Assembly: GCF_001431625.1 (NCBI RefSeq)
Contig: NZ_LLXT01000098.1
Location: 1 to 44,908 of the forward strand
Direction of reading: 5' to 3'
Length of the DNA stretch: 44,908 nucleotides
From: Stenotrophomonas geniculata ATCC 19374 = JCM 13324
Lineage (GTDB): Bacteria; Pseudomonadota; Gammaproteobacteria; Xanthomonadales; Xanthomonadaceae
In this document: piece by piece, positions 1-8,904 of the stretch
Layout: each line of letters opens with the position of its first letter
How positions within the stretch are numbered: position 1 is the stretch's first letter
Notes under the pieces: generated by a model
Seen by the model: the letters and a program-made list of their open reading frames with translations, nothing else
Told to the model about the DNA's origin: nothing
Database searches by the model: none
Made by a program: the position numbers and the translations under genes

Positions 1-85
1 TTACGGCGTCCCCCGCAACCGGGCCCACCCCGCCATCCCACGGAATGCCCGCTTTTGCCGTTGCCGTGGACGTTGCTTCGGCGGG

Positions 86-104
86 TGCAGGGCGCAGCCC
101 TGCA
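86..104. repeat. REP-like palindrome downstream of the alcohol dehydrogenase
   Basis: TGCAGGGC and GCCCTGCA flank a GCA loop, an 8-bp perfect stem lying just past the stop codon of the dehydrogenase gene on the minus strand. It has no T-run, so it is more likely a repetitive palindrome or transcript-stabilising hairpin than an intrinsic terminator. The rest of 1-118 holds no gene that I can see. Confidence 0.45.
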
Positions 105-118
105 AACCCTCCCCACCC

Positions 119-1246
119 TTACGCTGCGATGCGCAGGATCGGCTTGAGCGTGATTCCCTTCGTACTGTCCTCCGCCGCCTGGTTGATCTGTTCCAGCGGG
201 TAGAACTTCACCAGCTTGTCGAACGGGAAGCGGCCCTGCAGGAACAGCGTGACCAGCTGCGGAATGAACACCTGCGGCACGCTGTCGCCTTCCACGATGC
301 CGCGGATGCTGCGACCACCGAGCAGCAGGTTGTTCACATCGAAACTGGCGGTGGTGCCCAGCTTCGGTGCGCCGACCACGCCCATCATGCCCAAGCCGCC
401 CAGCGCCTCGATACCCGCCGACAGCACCTCGGGGCGACCGGTCGATTCCAGCGCGAAGTCCGCACCACCGCCGGTGATCGCGCGTACGGCCTCGATCACG
501 TCGGTCTCGCGGCTGTTCACCACGTGGGTGGCGCCCAGTTCCAGCGCCAGCTCCAGCCGCGAGGGCACTACGTCGATGGCGATGATGGTGGTGGCACCGG
601 CCACCTTCGCCGCCATCACCGCGCTCAGGCCCACCGCGCCGGCACCATAGCTGGCGAAACTGCTGCCCGAGCGCACCTGCAGCGAATTGAGCACCGCACC
701 GGCACCGGTCTGGATGCCGCAGCCGAGCGGGCCCAGCAGTTCCAGCGGCGCATCGTCGGGTACCTTGATCGCGTTGATCTCGCGCGCGATGGCGAAGGTG
801 GCAAACGAAGACTGCGCGAAGAAATGGTCGTGCAGCGGCTGACCCTGCGCATCGGTGATCGCGGTATGGCCGTGGCCATCGTCGCCACCAAAGTTCAGCG
901 CAAAGAAGTCCTTGCAGTAGGCACCGTGGCCGCCCCGGCAGGGATTGCAGTGACCGCAGGCGCCATAGGTCAGCACCACATGGTCGCCCACCTTGAGGTC
1001 GCGCACGTTCGGGCCCACCGCCTCAACGATGCCAGCCCCCTCATGGCCGAGCACTGCCGGCAGCGGCACCGGGTAGTACTGGTCGCGCACGATCAGGTCG
1101 GTATGGCACAGGCCCGTCGCCACCACCTTCACCAATACCTCGTCGTCCTGCGGGCCACGCAGCCGGGCCTGCTCGATGACGAAGGGCTGTTCTTTGCCGC
1201 GGACCACGGCGGCGGTGATCTCGTGGGTTGTGGTCTTGTCGTTCAT
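119..1246 (-). CDS. Zinc-dependent aryl (benzyl) alcohol dehydrogenase
   Basis: This 375-residue medium-chain dehydrogenase should oxidise an aromatic or other primary alcohol to the aldehyde with NAD+. Visible catalytic-zinc ligands are C47 (GLCHTD), H68-E69 (GHEGAG) and C176 (GCGIQTG). The structural-zinc cysteines are C97, C100, C103 and C111. The Rossmann motif GAGAVG is at 201-206, with D225 as likely NAD+ selector. I chose the ATG at 1246 because AAGGAG lies a few bases upstream; the longer reading frame would run back into the aldehyde dehydrogenase gene. It sits 17 bp after that gene, so the two form an operon that converts alcohol to acid. Family (AdhC/XylB-like aryl-alcohol dehydrogenase) is confident; the substrate is inferred. 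Confidence 0.9.
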   Translation of the reverse strand: MNDKTTTHEITAAVVRGKEQPFVIEQARLRGPQDDEVLVKVVATGLCHTDLIVRDQYYPVPLPAVLGHEGAGIVEAVGPNVRDLKVGDHVVLTYGACGHCNPCRGGHGAYCKDFFALNFGGDDGHGHTAITDAQGQPLHDHFFAQSSFATFAIAREINAIKVPDDAPLELLGPLGCGIQTGAGAVLNSLQVRSGSSFASYGAGAVGLSAVMAAKVAGATTIIAIDVVPSRLELALELGATHVVNSRETDVIEAVRAITGGGADFALESTGRPEVLSAGIEALGGLGMMGVVGAPKLGTTASFDVNNLLLGGRSIRGIVEGDSVPQVFIPQLVTLFLQGRFPFDKLVKFYPLEQINQAAEDSTKGITLKPILRIAA

Positions 1247-1263
1247 CGTGATGGCTCCTTCGA

Positions 1264-2730
1264 TCAGATCGGGTAAGCGGGCGCTTCGCCCTTGACGGTC
1301 AACCACTGCCACTGGGTGAACTCTTTCCCGTTGGCGGGGCCACCGATGCTGGTGCCGTTGCCGGACGCACCGACGCCGCCGAAGGGATTGATCACCTCGT
1401 CATTCACGGTCTGGTCGTTGATGTGCAGCAGGCCGGTACGCAGGCGCTCGCCGATCTTCAGCGCGCGGCCGACGTTGCTGGACACGATCGCCATCGACAG
1501 CCCGTACTCGCTGTCGTTGGCCAGGCGCACGGCATCGTCGTCATCGTCGAACGGCACCACCACCGCCACCGGTGCGAAGATCTCCTCGTTGAACGCCGGA
1601 TTGTCGGCGGAGACGTTGCCAAGCACGGTCGGTGCGAAGAACAGATCGCGATGGGTACCGCCCGCCTCCAGCGAGGCGCCGGCCTGCACCGCCTGTTCGA
1701 CCACGCGCGCGGCGTGGTCACGCTGGCCGGCATTGATCAGCGGGCCGATCGCCACGTCTTCGCGCGCCGGGTCGCCCACCTTCAGCAAATTGGCCTTGGC
1801 CACCAGCTTCTGCAGGAATGCGTCATGGATCTTCCGCTGCACCAGCACGCGGCCGGTCGCCATGCAGATCTGGCCCTGGTGCAGGTAGACACCCCACGCG
1901 GTGTTGGCCACCGCCAGGTCGAGGTCGGCATCGTCGAGAATGATCAGCGAGTTCTTGCCGCCCAGCTCCAGCGAGACCTTCTTCAGGTACCTGCCCGCCG
2001 CTTCGCCGACCTTGCGTCCAGCGGCGGTGGAACCGGTGAACTGGATCATCGCCACGTGCGGATCGCTGGTCAGCGCTGCACCGGCCGCGCCATCGCCGGG
2101 CAGCATGTGCAGCACGCCGGCCGGCAGACCGGCCTGTTCGAACAGGCGTGCGATCACCGCGCCGCCGCACACCGCCGTGCGCGGGTCCGGCTTGAGCACC
2201 ACGGCATTGCCCAGCGCGATGGCCGGCGCCACCGCGCGCATGGCCAGGTACAGCGGGAAGTTGAAGGGCGAGATGACGCCGACCACGCCCAGCGGCCGGC
2301 GTCGCGCCAGGTTCAGCCGACCCGGCTCGGAGGGCAGGACCTCGCCGGTGCTGCGCGACGGTAGCGCCGCAGCTTCGTGCAGCGCCTTGATCGTCACCTT
2401 CGCTTCGAAGCCGGCCTTGAGCCGTGTCGAGCCGCTTTCGCGCACCAGCCACTCCACCAGGGTGTCGATGTGTTCCTCGGCCAGGCGTGCCGCGTTGCGC
2501 AGCACCTCCGCGCGCTGCTCGTAAGGCGCTGACGCCCACGCCTGTTGCGCCTGTGCAGCGGCCGCCGCCGAACGCGCTACCTGCGCCGGGTCGGCCAGGC
2601 CGATTTCGCCGAGGGTGTTGCCGGTGGCCGGCTCGATCACCGGCTGCCGTTGCTCGGCCGCCTGCCAGTGACCATCGAAGAAGGCGCCGGCCCAAAGGGC
2701 ATCCGGCAGCCACGGAGAAGATGCAGTCAT
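1264..2730 (-). CDS. NAD(P)+-dependent aldehyde dehydrogenase, benzaldehyde/vanillin type
   Basis: A 488-residue aldehyde dehydrogenase, first gene of an operon with the aryl alcohol dehydrogenase; it should oxidise the aldehyde that its partner makes. Catalytic residues are visible: N157 in SPFNFP, the general base E255 in LELGGK, and the nucleophile C289 in HQGQICMA. The FTGST cofactor-site motif is at about 231-235. The ATG at 2730 has a strong AGGAGG a few bases upstream. Sequence style (HQGQICMATGRVLV, glycine-rich C-terminus) fits the benzaldehyde/vanillin dehydrogenase group. No regulator is adjacent. The exact aromatic substrate cannot be read from sequence. Confidence 0.9.
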   Translation of the reverse strand: MTASSPWLPDALWAGAFFDGHWQAAEQRQPVIEPATGNTLGEIGLADPAQVARSAAAAAQAQQAWASAPYEQRAEVLRNAARLAEEHIDTLVEWLVRESGSTRLKAGFEAKVTIKALHEAAALPSRSTGEVLPSEPGRLNLARRRPLGVVGVISPFNFPLYLAMRAVAPAIALGNAVVLKPDPRTAVCGGAVIARLFEQAGLPAGVLHMLPGDGAAGAALTSDPHVAMIQFTGSTAAGRKVGEAAGRYLKKVSLELGGKNSLIILDDADLDLAVANTAWGVYLHQGQICMATGRVLVQRKIHDAFLQKLVAKANLLKVGDPAREDVAIGPLINAGQRDHAARVVEQAVQAGASLEAGGTHRDLFFAPTVLGNVSADNPAFNEEIFAPVAVVVPFDDDDDAVRLANDSEYGLSMAIVSSNVGRALKIGERLRTGLLHINDQTVNDEVINPFGGVGASGNGTSIGGPANGKEFTQWQWLTVKGEAPAYPI

Positions 2731-2923
2731 GGGTGTCCTCCTGTGTCGTGCGTCCATTCCACGCCCGCCGTCCGCGACAGGCAATCGGCCATCCAGCGGT
2801 CGCCCGCAAGGGCTTGAATCGGCGGGAATTTCCAGCATGGCGACTGTCCAGTTCCTGCACAGTGAACAGCGCGGCAGCGGCACACTGCCTACAATGTCCG
2901 CCCCGCCAGCCGACGTGCCCGCC

Positions 2924-3490
2924 ATGACCGACACCCACCTGCCCACCGATGACCCGATCGCCGCCACCCGCCTGTGGCTGGAGCGCATCGTCATCGGCCT
3001 GAACCTGTGCCCGTTCGCCAAGGCGGTGTACGTGAAGGACCAGGTCCGTTTCGTGCTCAGTGATGCGACCACGCCCGAAGCGCTGGTCGAACAGCTGGCC
3101 GAGGAGCTGGTGCTGCTGCGCGATACGCCGGCCGAGCAGATCGACACGACGCTGATCGTGCATCCGCAGGTGCTGACCGACTTCCTCGACTACAACGATT
3201 TCCTCGACAACGCCGACGCGGCAATCGAAGCGCTGGACCTGCAGGGCATCCTGCAGGTGGCGAGCTTCCATCCGGACTACCAGTTCGAAGGCGTGGCCGC
3301 CAACGACGCCAGCAACTACACCAACCGTGCGCCCTTCCCCACCCTGCACCTGCTGCGCGAGGACAGCGTGGCACGCGCGGTGGACGTCTATCCGGACCCG
3401 GACGTGATCGTCGAGCGCAACATCCAGACCCTGGACCGCATCGGCGTGGACGGCTGGCATCGCCGCCTGCGTGGCGAAGACCTGACGTGA
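2924..3490 (+). CDS. DUF1415 family protein
   Basis: A 188-residue soluble protein of the DUF1415 family, recognised by WLERIVIGLNLCPFA near the N-terminus, the HPQVLTDFLDYNDFL block in the middle and GVAANDASNYTNRAPFP towards the end. The family has no established function. The invariant-looking cysteine lies in the LNLCPFA segment. A second ATG 30 bp upstream (2894) would add ten residues and cannot be excluded. The stop codon overlaps the start of the next gene (GTGA), so the SDR gene is translationally coupled to it, which hints at a shared pathway. Confidence 0.85.
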   Translation: MTDTHLPTDDPIAATRLWLERIVIGLNLCPFAKAVYVKDQVRFVLSDATTPEALVEQLAEELVLLRDTPAEQIDTTLIVHPQVLTDFLDYNDFLDNADAAIEALDLQGILQVASFHPDYQFEGVAANDASNYTNRAPFPTLHLLREDSVARAVDVYPDPDVIVERNIQTLDRIGVDGWHRRLRGEDLT

Positions 3491-4290
3491 GCACGGTGCC
3501 GCCGATTGCCGCATGGCCGGCCGCGCCGCTGTCGGGCAAGGTGGCGCTGATCACCGGGGGCGCCAACGGTATCGGTCGCGGTATTGCCCAGGCCGTGCTC
3601 GGTGCCGGGGGCCGCGTGCTGATCGGCGACCTGGACGTGGAGGCCGGCGAGGCGTGCCTGGCGGAATGGCAGCGCGGTGATGACGCCGCGTTCCAGCGCC
3701 TGGACATCACCGACGAAGCCAGCGTGCGCGACTTCATCGCCGTGGCGCTGCAGCGTTTCGGCCGCATCGACGGATTGGTCAACAACGCGGGCATCGCCGG
3801 CCCGCACGGCACGCGGCTGCAGGACATGGCGTGGGATGAGTGGCAGCGCCGGCTGTCCTCGCTGCACGGCGCGTTCCTGTGCAGCAAGCATGCATTGCCC
3901 GCGCTGACCGCCAGCGCTGCCGGTGCGATCATCAACATCGCCTCCACCCGCGCCTGGCAATCCGAAGCACATAGCGAAGCCTATGCCGCGGCCAAGGGCG
4001 GACTGGTGGCCTTTACCCATGCGCTGGCGATCAGCAGCGGCCCGGCGGTGCGGGTGAACAGCATCAGCCCTGGCTGGATCGGCACCACTGCGTGGCAGGC
4101 ACCCTCACGGCGCCATGAGCCTGAGTACTCGGCCATCGACCATGCGCAGCACCCGGTCGGCCGGGTCGGCCAGCCCGAGGACATCGGCGCGTTGGCGGTG
4201 TACCTGCTGTCGTCACTGTCCGGCTTCACCACCGGCCAGGACTTCGTCGTCGACGGCGGCATGACCCGGAAGATGATCTACGCCGAATAA
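3487..4290 (+). CDS. Short-chain dehydrogenase/reductase (SDR)
   Basis: A 267-residue classical SDR. The cofactor loop is GGANGIGRG (about residues 23-31), NNAG follows at about 99, and the catalytic YxxxK appears as YAAAKGG after the NIAST serine region. The C-terminal FTTGQDFVVDGGM is typical of the family. D47 in IGDLDV suggests NAD(H) preference. It starts with GTG inside the stop of the DUF1415 gene (GTGA overlap). The substrate is unknown; similar enzymes act on sugars, polyols or 3-oxoacyl groups. Confidence 0.88.
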   Translation: MSTVPPIAAWPAAPLSGKVALITGGANGIGRGIAQAVLGAGGRVLIGDLDVEAGEACLAEWQRGDDAAFQRLDITDEASVRDFIAVALQRFGRIDGLVNNAGIAGPHGTRLQDMAWDEWQRRLSSLHGAFLCSKHALPALTASAAGAIINIASTRAWQSEAHSEAYAAAKGGLVAFTHALAISSGPAVRVNSISPGWIGTTAWQAPSRRHEPEYSAIDHAQHPVGRVGQPEDIGALAVYLLSSLSGFTTGQDFVVDGGMTRKMIYAE

Positions 4291-4306
4291 GCACCGCTTT
4301 CCGGTG

Positions 4307-4364
4307 GGTGCGGACCTTGGTCCGCACCATTGCCAGGAAGTGCCAACCAAGGTTGGCACCTACC
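4307..4364 (-). repeat. SMAG-type palindromic repeat pair
   Basis: Two palindromes lie between the SDR gene and prlC. The first, 4307-4328, has GGTGCGGACC and its reverse complement around TT. The second, 4340-4364, reads on the minus strand GTAG, then GTGCCAACC and its complement, the classical SMAG layout with terminal GTAG. The pair sits between two convergent genes, where it can act as a transcript end for both. Confidence 0.75.
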
Positions 4365-4372
4365 GGAGCGGT

Positions 4373-6403
4373 TTACGCCATGCCCGAATGGCGCAGCAGC
4401 GCGTCGATCTGCGGTGCGCGGCCGCGGAAGGCCTTGAAGTTCTCCGCCGCCGGGCGGCTGCCACCCCGCGACAGGATCTCATCGCGGAAGCGTGCACCGG
4501 TTTCCGCGAGCGCCTGCGGCGCTTCCTCGAACGCGGCGTAGGCATCGGCGCTCAGCACCTCTGCCCACTTGTAGCTGTAGTAGCCGGCCGCATAGCCCCC
4601 CGCGAAGATGTGGCTGAACTGGTGCGGGAAGCGGTTCCAGGCCGGCGGATGGTTCACCGCTACCTCCGCGCGCACCCGATCAAGCAGCGCCAGCACGCTG
4701 TCCTGCGCCGGTTCGAACTGGCTGTGCAGCAGCATGTCGAACAGGCCGAACTCCAGCTGGCGCACGGTCGCCATGCCGCTATGGAAGTTGCGTGCAGCCA
4801 GCATGCGTTCGTACAGCGCGCGTGGCAGCGGCTCGCCACTGTCCACATGCGCGGTCATCCCCTGCAGGTGCTCCCATTCCCAGCAGAAGTTCTCCATGAA
4901 CTGGCTCGGCAGCTCGACCGCGTCCCACTCCACGCCGTTGATGCCGGCCACGCCCAGCTCGCCGATGCGGGTCAGCAGCTGGTGCAGGCCATGGCCCATC
5001 TCATGGAACAGCGTGGTCACTTCGTTGTGGCTGAAGGTAGCCGGCTTGCCATTGGCACCGCGACCGAAGTTGCACACCAGGTAGACCAGCGGCGTCTGCA
5101 CACTGCCGTCCGCGCGCACGCGGCGGTTGCGGCAATCATCCATCCACGCGCCACCGCGCTTGCCTTCGCGCGCGTACAGGTCCAGGTAGAACTGGCCAAC
5201 CAGTGCGCCCTGCGCATCGACCAGACGGAAGAAGCGCACATCCTCGTGCCACACTGGCGCGCTGTCCTCCTGCACACGCAGGCCGTACAGCTGCTCGATC
5301 ACCGAGAACAGGCCGCCCAGCACCTTCGGTTCGGTGAAATACTGCTTCACTTCCTGCTCGGAATAGCTGTAACGCGCCTGCTTCAGGCGATCGGCGGCGA
5401 ACGCCAGGTCCCAGGCCTGCAGCTGCTCGATACCCAGTTGCTCGCGCGCGAACTGCTCCAGCTCGGCACGGTCCTTGGCCGCGAACGGTTTGGCGCGCGA
5501 GGCCAGGTCACGCAGGAAACCGAGCACTTCGGCCGGGTCCTGCGCCATCTTGGTCGCCACCGAATAATCACCATACGAACCGAAGCCAAGCAGCGCGGCC
5601 AGTTCCGCGCGCAGGGCCAGGATGCGGTCGATGTTGCCGCTGTTGTCCAGCGCGTCGTCGCCGAATTCGGACGCACGCTGCGCACTGGCGCGGTACAGGA
5701 TCTCGCGCAGGTCGCGGTCCTCGCCCCAGGTCTGCACCGGCAGGTAGCACGGCATCTGCAGGGTCAGCTTCCAGCCGGCCTTGCCATCCTTCTGTGCTGC
5801 GGCATGCGCGGCCGCCTTCACATCTTCCGGCAGGCCCTTCAGTCGCGCTTCGTCCTCGATGATCAGCGACCACGCATCGGTAGCGTCCAGCACGTTCTGC
5901 GAGAACTTCGCCGACAGTGCCGACAGCTCCTCCTTGATCGCCGCGAAGCGCTGCTGCGCCTCCGGCGCCAGCTCGGCACCACCGAGGCGGAAATCACGCA
6001 GGGTGTTGTCCAGCACCTTGCGCTGGGATTCGTCAAAGCCTGCGGTTTCCGGGCTGTCGGCCAGCGTCTGGTACTGCCGGTACAACGCCAGGTTCTGGCC
6101 CAGCGCGCTGGCGAAGCGGGTCACCCGTGGCAGGTTGCTGTTGTAGGCCTCACGCAGTTCCGGGGTGTTGACCACGCCCTGCAGGTGGCCGACCAGGCCC
6201 CAGGCACGCCACAGCCGCTCGGTGGCATCGTCCAGCGGGGCAACGAAGGTCTGCCAGGTGACCGGCTGCACCTGCTCGGCCGCGCTGACGGCGGCTTCGG
6301 CCGCGGCCAGCAGCACGTCCAGCGCCGGCGCCACGTGCTCGGGGCGGATGGCCTCGAAGCGCGGCAGGCCGGAAAAATCGAGCAGGGGGTTGGCAACGGT
6401 CAC
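4373..6403 (-). CDS. prlC: Oligopeptidase A, M3 family zinc metallopeptidase
   Basis: A 676-residue cytoplasmic metallo-oligopeptidase that degrades short peptides, including cleaved signal peptides. The zinc site is HEMGH in TLFHEMGHGLHQLL, with the downstream glutamate in NGVEWDAVELPSQFMENF, both typical of M3 (thimet) peptidases. The length matches E. coli PrlC/OpdA (680). The ATG at 6403 gives MTVANPLLDFSGLPRF, a normal N-terminus for the family. It is a single gene, convergent with the SDR and divergent from the small hypothetical gene at 6574. Confidence 0.95.
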   Translation of the reverse strand: MTVANPLLDFSGLPRFEAIRPEHVAPALDVLLAAAEAAVSAAEQVQPVTWQTFVAPLDDATERLWRAWGLVGHLQGVVNTPELREAYNSNLPRVTRFASALGQNLALYRQYQTLADSPETAGFDESQRKVLDNTLRDFRLGGAELAPEAQQRFAAIKEELSALSAKFSQNVLDATDAWSLIIEDEARLKGLPEDVKAAAHAAAQKDGKAGWKLTLQMPCYLPVQTWGEDRDLREILYRASAQRASEFGDDALDNSGNIDRILALRAELAALLGFGSYGDYSVATKMAQDPAEVLGFLRDLASRAKPFAAKDRAELEQFAREQLGIEQLQAWDLAFAADRLKQARYSYSEQEVKQYFTEPKVLGGLFSVIEQLYGLRVQEDSAPVWHEDVRFFRLVDAQGALVGQFYLDLYAREGKRGGAWMDDCRNRRVRADGSVQTPLVYLVCNFGRGANGKPATFSHNEVTTLFHEMGHGLHQLLTRIGELGVAGINGVEWDAVELPSQFMENFCWEWEHLQGMTAHVDSGEPLPRALYERMLAARNFHSGMATVRQLEFGLFDMLLHSQFEPAQDSVLALLDRVRAEVAVNHPPAWNRFPHQFSHIFAGGYAAGYYSYKWAEVLSADAYAAFEEAPQALAETGARFRDEILSRGGSRPAAENFKAFRGRAPQIDALLRHSGMA

Positions 6404-6573
6404 GGCAGATCTCCAGGGTACGGGCCCGGCAGGCGGGCAGCCCAGTAGATATGGCGCTGGCAGGCGGGGCTGACAAGGGGGCGCGGCCCGGTATTCACGT
6501 CGGCCTTACGGTCGCGGTTCGAAGCTCTGGCTGCGGGGGAGTCCGCAGCGGTACGCACCGAACGAGGCCCTAC

Positions 6574-6978
6574 ATGGAAGGTCTGGCTGCAGTTGCATCC
6601 GCCTCACCGGCCCGGTCACTGGCATTGTCCGCCAGCCCGGCCGAACTGACCTGGATCGCCGCATTGTGCGATGCCGACGACGACGCCCCGCGTCACCTGC
6701 AGCAATTGCAGGCTGTGCTGCAGCAGGGCGGCACGTTCAGCGATGCCCAGGAGTGGTACCCGTTCGAAGTGATCGAACGCGGCGCCAGCCAGCTGCGGCT
6801 GGGCCATGAGCGCGAGTTCGTGATCTGCGTGCTGCTGTGGCTGCAGGCGCTGGCCCAAGGCCGCGCCAGCATGCTGGACCCGAGCCTGCACCTGGATGAT
6901 CGCGCGATGGACATCGAGGCCTTGCCCGATGCGCTGCGTGATGCGGTGCTGGATGCGTTCACCGCGGCGGGGTATTGA
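6574..6978 (+). CDS. Small hypothetical protein
   Basis: A 134-residue protein, starting at the ATG in tacatggaag. I do not recognise the family. It is acidic, with no signal peptide or membrane segment, and is predicted mostly helical. WYPFEVIERGASQLRLGHEREF is the most distinctive segment; it resembles short soluble proteins of unknown function found in Xanthomonadaceae. Codon use matches its neighbours, with G/C at third positions, which supports it being real. A longer reading frame opens at 6451 but lacks support. Confidence 0.65.
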   Translation: MEGLAAVASASPARSLALSASPAELTWIAALCDADDDAPRHLQQLQAVLQQGGTFSDAQEWYPFEVIERGASQLRLGHEREFVICVLLWLQALAQGRASMLDPSLHLDDRAMDIEALPDALRDAVLDAFTAAGY

Positions 6979-6991
6979 GACGCCCTCGTGA

Positions 6992-7012
6992 TCGCCGGGC
7001 GTGGCCCGGCGA
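6992..7012. repeat. GC-rich palindrome between convergent genes
   Basis: TCGCCGGGC, loop GTG, then the matching arm GCCCGGCGA. It is placed between the small hypothetical gene and the PLP enzyme gene, which converge here. The same CGCCGGGC arm occurs in the SMAG pair at 8803-8874, so it probably belongs to that family, although GTAG is not directly joined to the stem. Confidence 0.5.
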
Positions 7013-7026
7013 CAACGTCAACCGAC

Positions 7027-8139
7027 CTACAGCGCCTCCAGGCTGCACCACGGCAGTTCCGGCAACCCCTGCCCGGCCACTGCGGCGGCCAGCTGTGCAT
7101 CGGCGCCCTCAACATCAATGCCCTGCCGCGCGTACCATGCCGGGTCGTAGTAACTCTGCGCGTAACGCTCGCCGCTGTCGCACAGAATGCTGACGATGCT
7201 GCCCTGATGGCCCGCCTCGCGCATCCACTGCGCGGCCTGCAGCACACCAATGAAGTTGGTGCCGGTGGAGCCACCGACGCGGCGGCCGAGCTGGCGGCTG
7301 ACATGGCGCATCGCGGCCAGGCTCAGCGCGTCGGGCACCTTCACCATCGCATCCACACTGGTCGGGATGAAGCTCGGCTCCACCCGCGGCCGGCCGATGC
7401 CTTCCACGCGCGAACCGCCGCTGCAGGTCAGGCCACGCCAGTCCTGCTCACCGGCCACGGCGGACTGGTATCCGTCGAAGAACACCGATACTTCCGGGTC
7501 TGCACAGAGGATGCGGGTGTCATGCCGACGGTAGCTGACATAGCGGCCCAGCGTCGCTGCGGTACCGCCGGTGCCGGGGCTGCACACGATCCATTCCGGA
7601 ACCGGGCTCGGCTCTTCCGCCATCTGCTTGAAGATGGACTCGGCAATGTTGTTGTTGGCCCGCCAGTCGGTCGCGCGCTCGGCATAGGTGAACTGGTCCA
7701 TGAAGTGGCCGCCGGTTTCACGGGCCAGTTTTTCCGATTCACCGTTGAGGTCGCAGGCACGCTCGACCAGATGGCAGCGGCCACCGTGGAACTCGATGGC
7801 GGCAATCTTCTCCGGCGAGGTCGTGGCCGGGATCACCGCAATGAACGGCAAACCGAGCAGTCGCGCGAAATAGGCTTCGGAGACAGCGGTCGAGCCACTG
7901 GACGCCTCGATCACCGGCCGCCCTTCGCGCAACCAGCCATTGGTCAACGCATACAGGAACAGCGAGCGCGCCAGCCGGTGCTTGAGGCTGCCGGTGGGAT
8001 GGCTCGATTCATCCTTCAGGTACAGGTCGATGCCCTCGAACCCGGGCAGCGCCAACGGGATCAGGTGGGTATCGGCGGAACGGTTGAAATCGGCTTCGAT
8101 CTTGCGGATGGCAGCGGCCACCCATTCACGCTGCGACAT
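7027..8139 (-). CDS. PLP-dependent cysteine synthase-family enzyme, Cds1-like
   Basis: A 370-residue fold-type II PLP enzyme. The Schiff-base lysine lies in [12 protein letters not shown] (about K53), the phosphate-binding ASSGSTA loop follows at about 80, and a second glycine-rich loop [14 protein letters not shown] lies near 190. It is longer than CysK/CysM (about 310) and resembles the group that includes mycobacterial Cds1, an L-cysteine desulfhydrase; cysteine breakdown to sulfide and pyruvate is therefore possible, but cysteine synthesis is not excluded. I prefer the ATG at 8139 over the TTG three codons upstream. It is monocistronic. Confidence 0.82.
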   Translation of the reverse strand: MSQREWVAAAIRKIEADFNRSADTHLIPLALPGFEGIDLYLKDESSHPTGSLKHRLARSLFLYALTNGWLREGRPVIEASSGSTAVSEAYFARLLGLPFIAVIPATTSPEKIAAIEFHGGRCHLVERACDLNGESEKLARETGGHFMDQFTYAERATDWRANNNIAESIFKQMAEEPSPVPEWIVCSPGTGGTAATLGRYVSYRRHDTRILCADPEVSVFFDGYQSAVAGEQDWRGLTCSGGSRVEGIGRPRVEPSFIPTSVDAMVKVPDALSLAAMRHVSRQLGRRVGGSTGTNFIGVLQAAQWMREAGHQGSIVSILCDSGERYAQSYYDPAWYARQGIDVEGADAQLAAAVAGQGLPELPWCSLEAL

Positions 8140-8261
8140 GGCGGGCAATGCTCAGAACGGAACGGTGCGATCCGCCCATTGTACGTCGCGGTGCCGTCAG
8201 GTGACGGCCGGTAGAATGACCCCATCCGGCCTGCAACGGCCCTGTCTGAAGGACCTCCCCC

Positions 8262-8780
8262 ATGACCATTCCCGCCCTGCGCGATGTCCCCGGCGTCGCC
8301 GCCCAGGCCCCGGCCGAAACCACCGGCTTCGTGTTCAACCACACCATGCTGCGGGTCAAGGACATCACCGCCTCGCTGGACTTCTACACCCGCGTGCTCG
8401 GCTACCAGCTGATCGACAAGCGCGACTTCCCGGACGCCCAGTTCAGCCTGTACTTCCTGGCCTACGTACCGGCCGGTACGGTGGTGCCGGAAGACGATGC
8501 CCAGCGCCGCCTGTGGATGGCCGGCCTGCCGGGCGTGCTGGAGCTGACCCACAACCACGGCACCGAGACCCAGGACGGCGCGGTCTACCACGACGGCAAC
8601 AGCGACCCGCGCGGCTTCGGCCACATCTGCGTGTCGGTGCCGGACATCGAGGCCGCCTGCCAGCGCTTCGAGGACCTGGGCGTGACCTTCCAGAAGCGCC
8701 TGACCGACGGCCGCATGAAGAACCTGGCCTTCATCAAGGACCCGGACGGTTACTGGGTCGAGATCATCGCCAACGTCTGA
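8262..8780 (+). CDS. gloA: Lactoylglutathione lyase (glyoxalase I)
   Basis: A 172-residue glyoxalase I, which converts the hemithioacetal of methylglyoxal and glutathione to S-lactoylglutathione. Metal ligands are visible as H in FNHTMLRV, E in VLELTHNHG, H in GFGHICVSV and E in YWVEIIAN. The length and the extra loops (for example after LAYVPAGTVVP) match the longer, zinc-type enzymes of eukaryotes and Pseudomonas GloA3 rather than the short nickel-type E. coli GloA. AAGGA lies upstream of the ATG. A SMAG pair and a T-run follow the stop codon. Confidence 0.94.
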   Translation: MTIPALRDVPGVAAQAPAETTGFVFNHTMLRVKDITASLDFYTRVLGYQLIDKRDFPDAQFSLYFLAYVPAGTVVPEDDAQRRLWMAGLPGVLELTHNHGTETQDGAVYHDGNSDPRGFGHICVSVPDIEAACQRFEDLGVTFQKRLTDGRMKNLAFIKDPDGYWVEIIANV

Positions 8781-8802
8781 CCCGGAAAGGGGCACAATTC
8801 CG

Positions 8803-8891
8803 GTAGCGCCGGGCCATGCCCGGCGGCCTTGAGCAGGCCGCGCTGCGCGCTCGCCGGGCACGGCCCGGCGCTACCGACTCCGTCCCCTTTT
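8803..8891. repeat. Inverted SMAG pair fused to a T-run terminator
   Basis: A plus-strand SMAG (8803-8825, GTAGCGCCGGGC...) faces a minus-strand copy (8852-8874, ...GCCCGGCGCTAC), so the pair can fold into one long hairpin. Outside it, AGGGG (8788-8792) can pair with CCCCT (8884-8888), followed by a run of T. The element therefore probably terminates gloA transcription. Confidence 0.7.
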
Positions 8892-8904
8892 TTACGAGGT
8901 TCGT

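Noticed and set aside
4304..6448. 714-codon open frame opposite prlC
   Set aside because: It is a shadow of a well-supported M3 peptidase gene; its product is a Gln/His/Arg-rich string with no domain, as expected from the antisense of GC-rich coding DNA.
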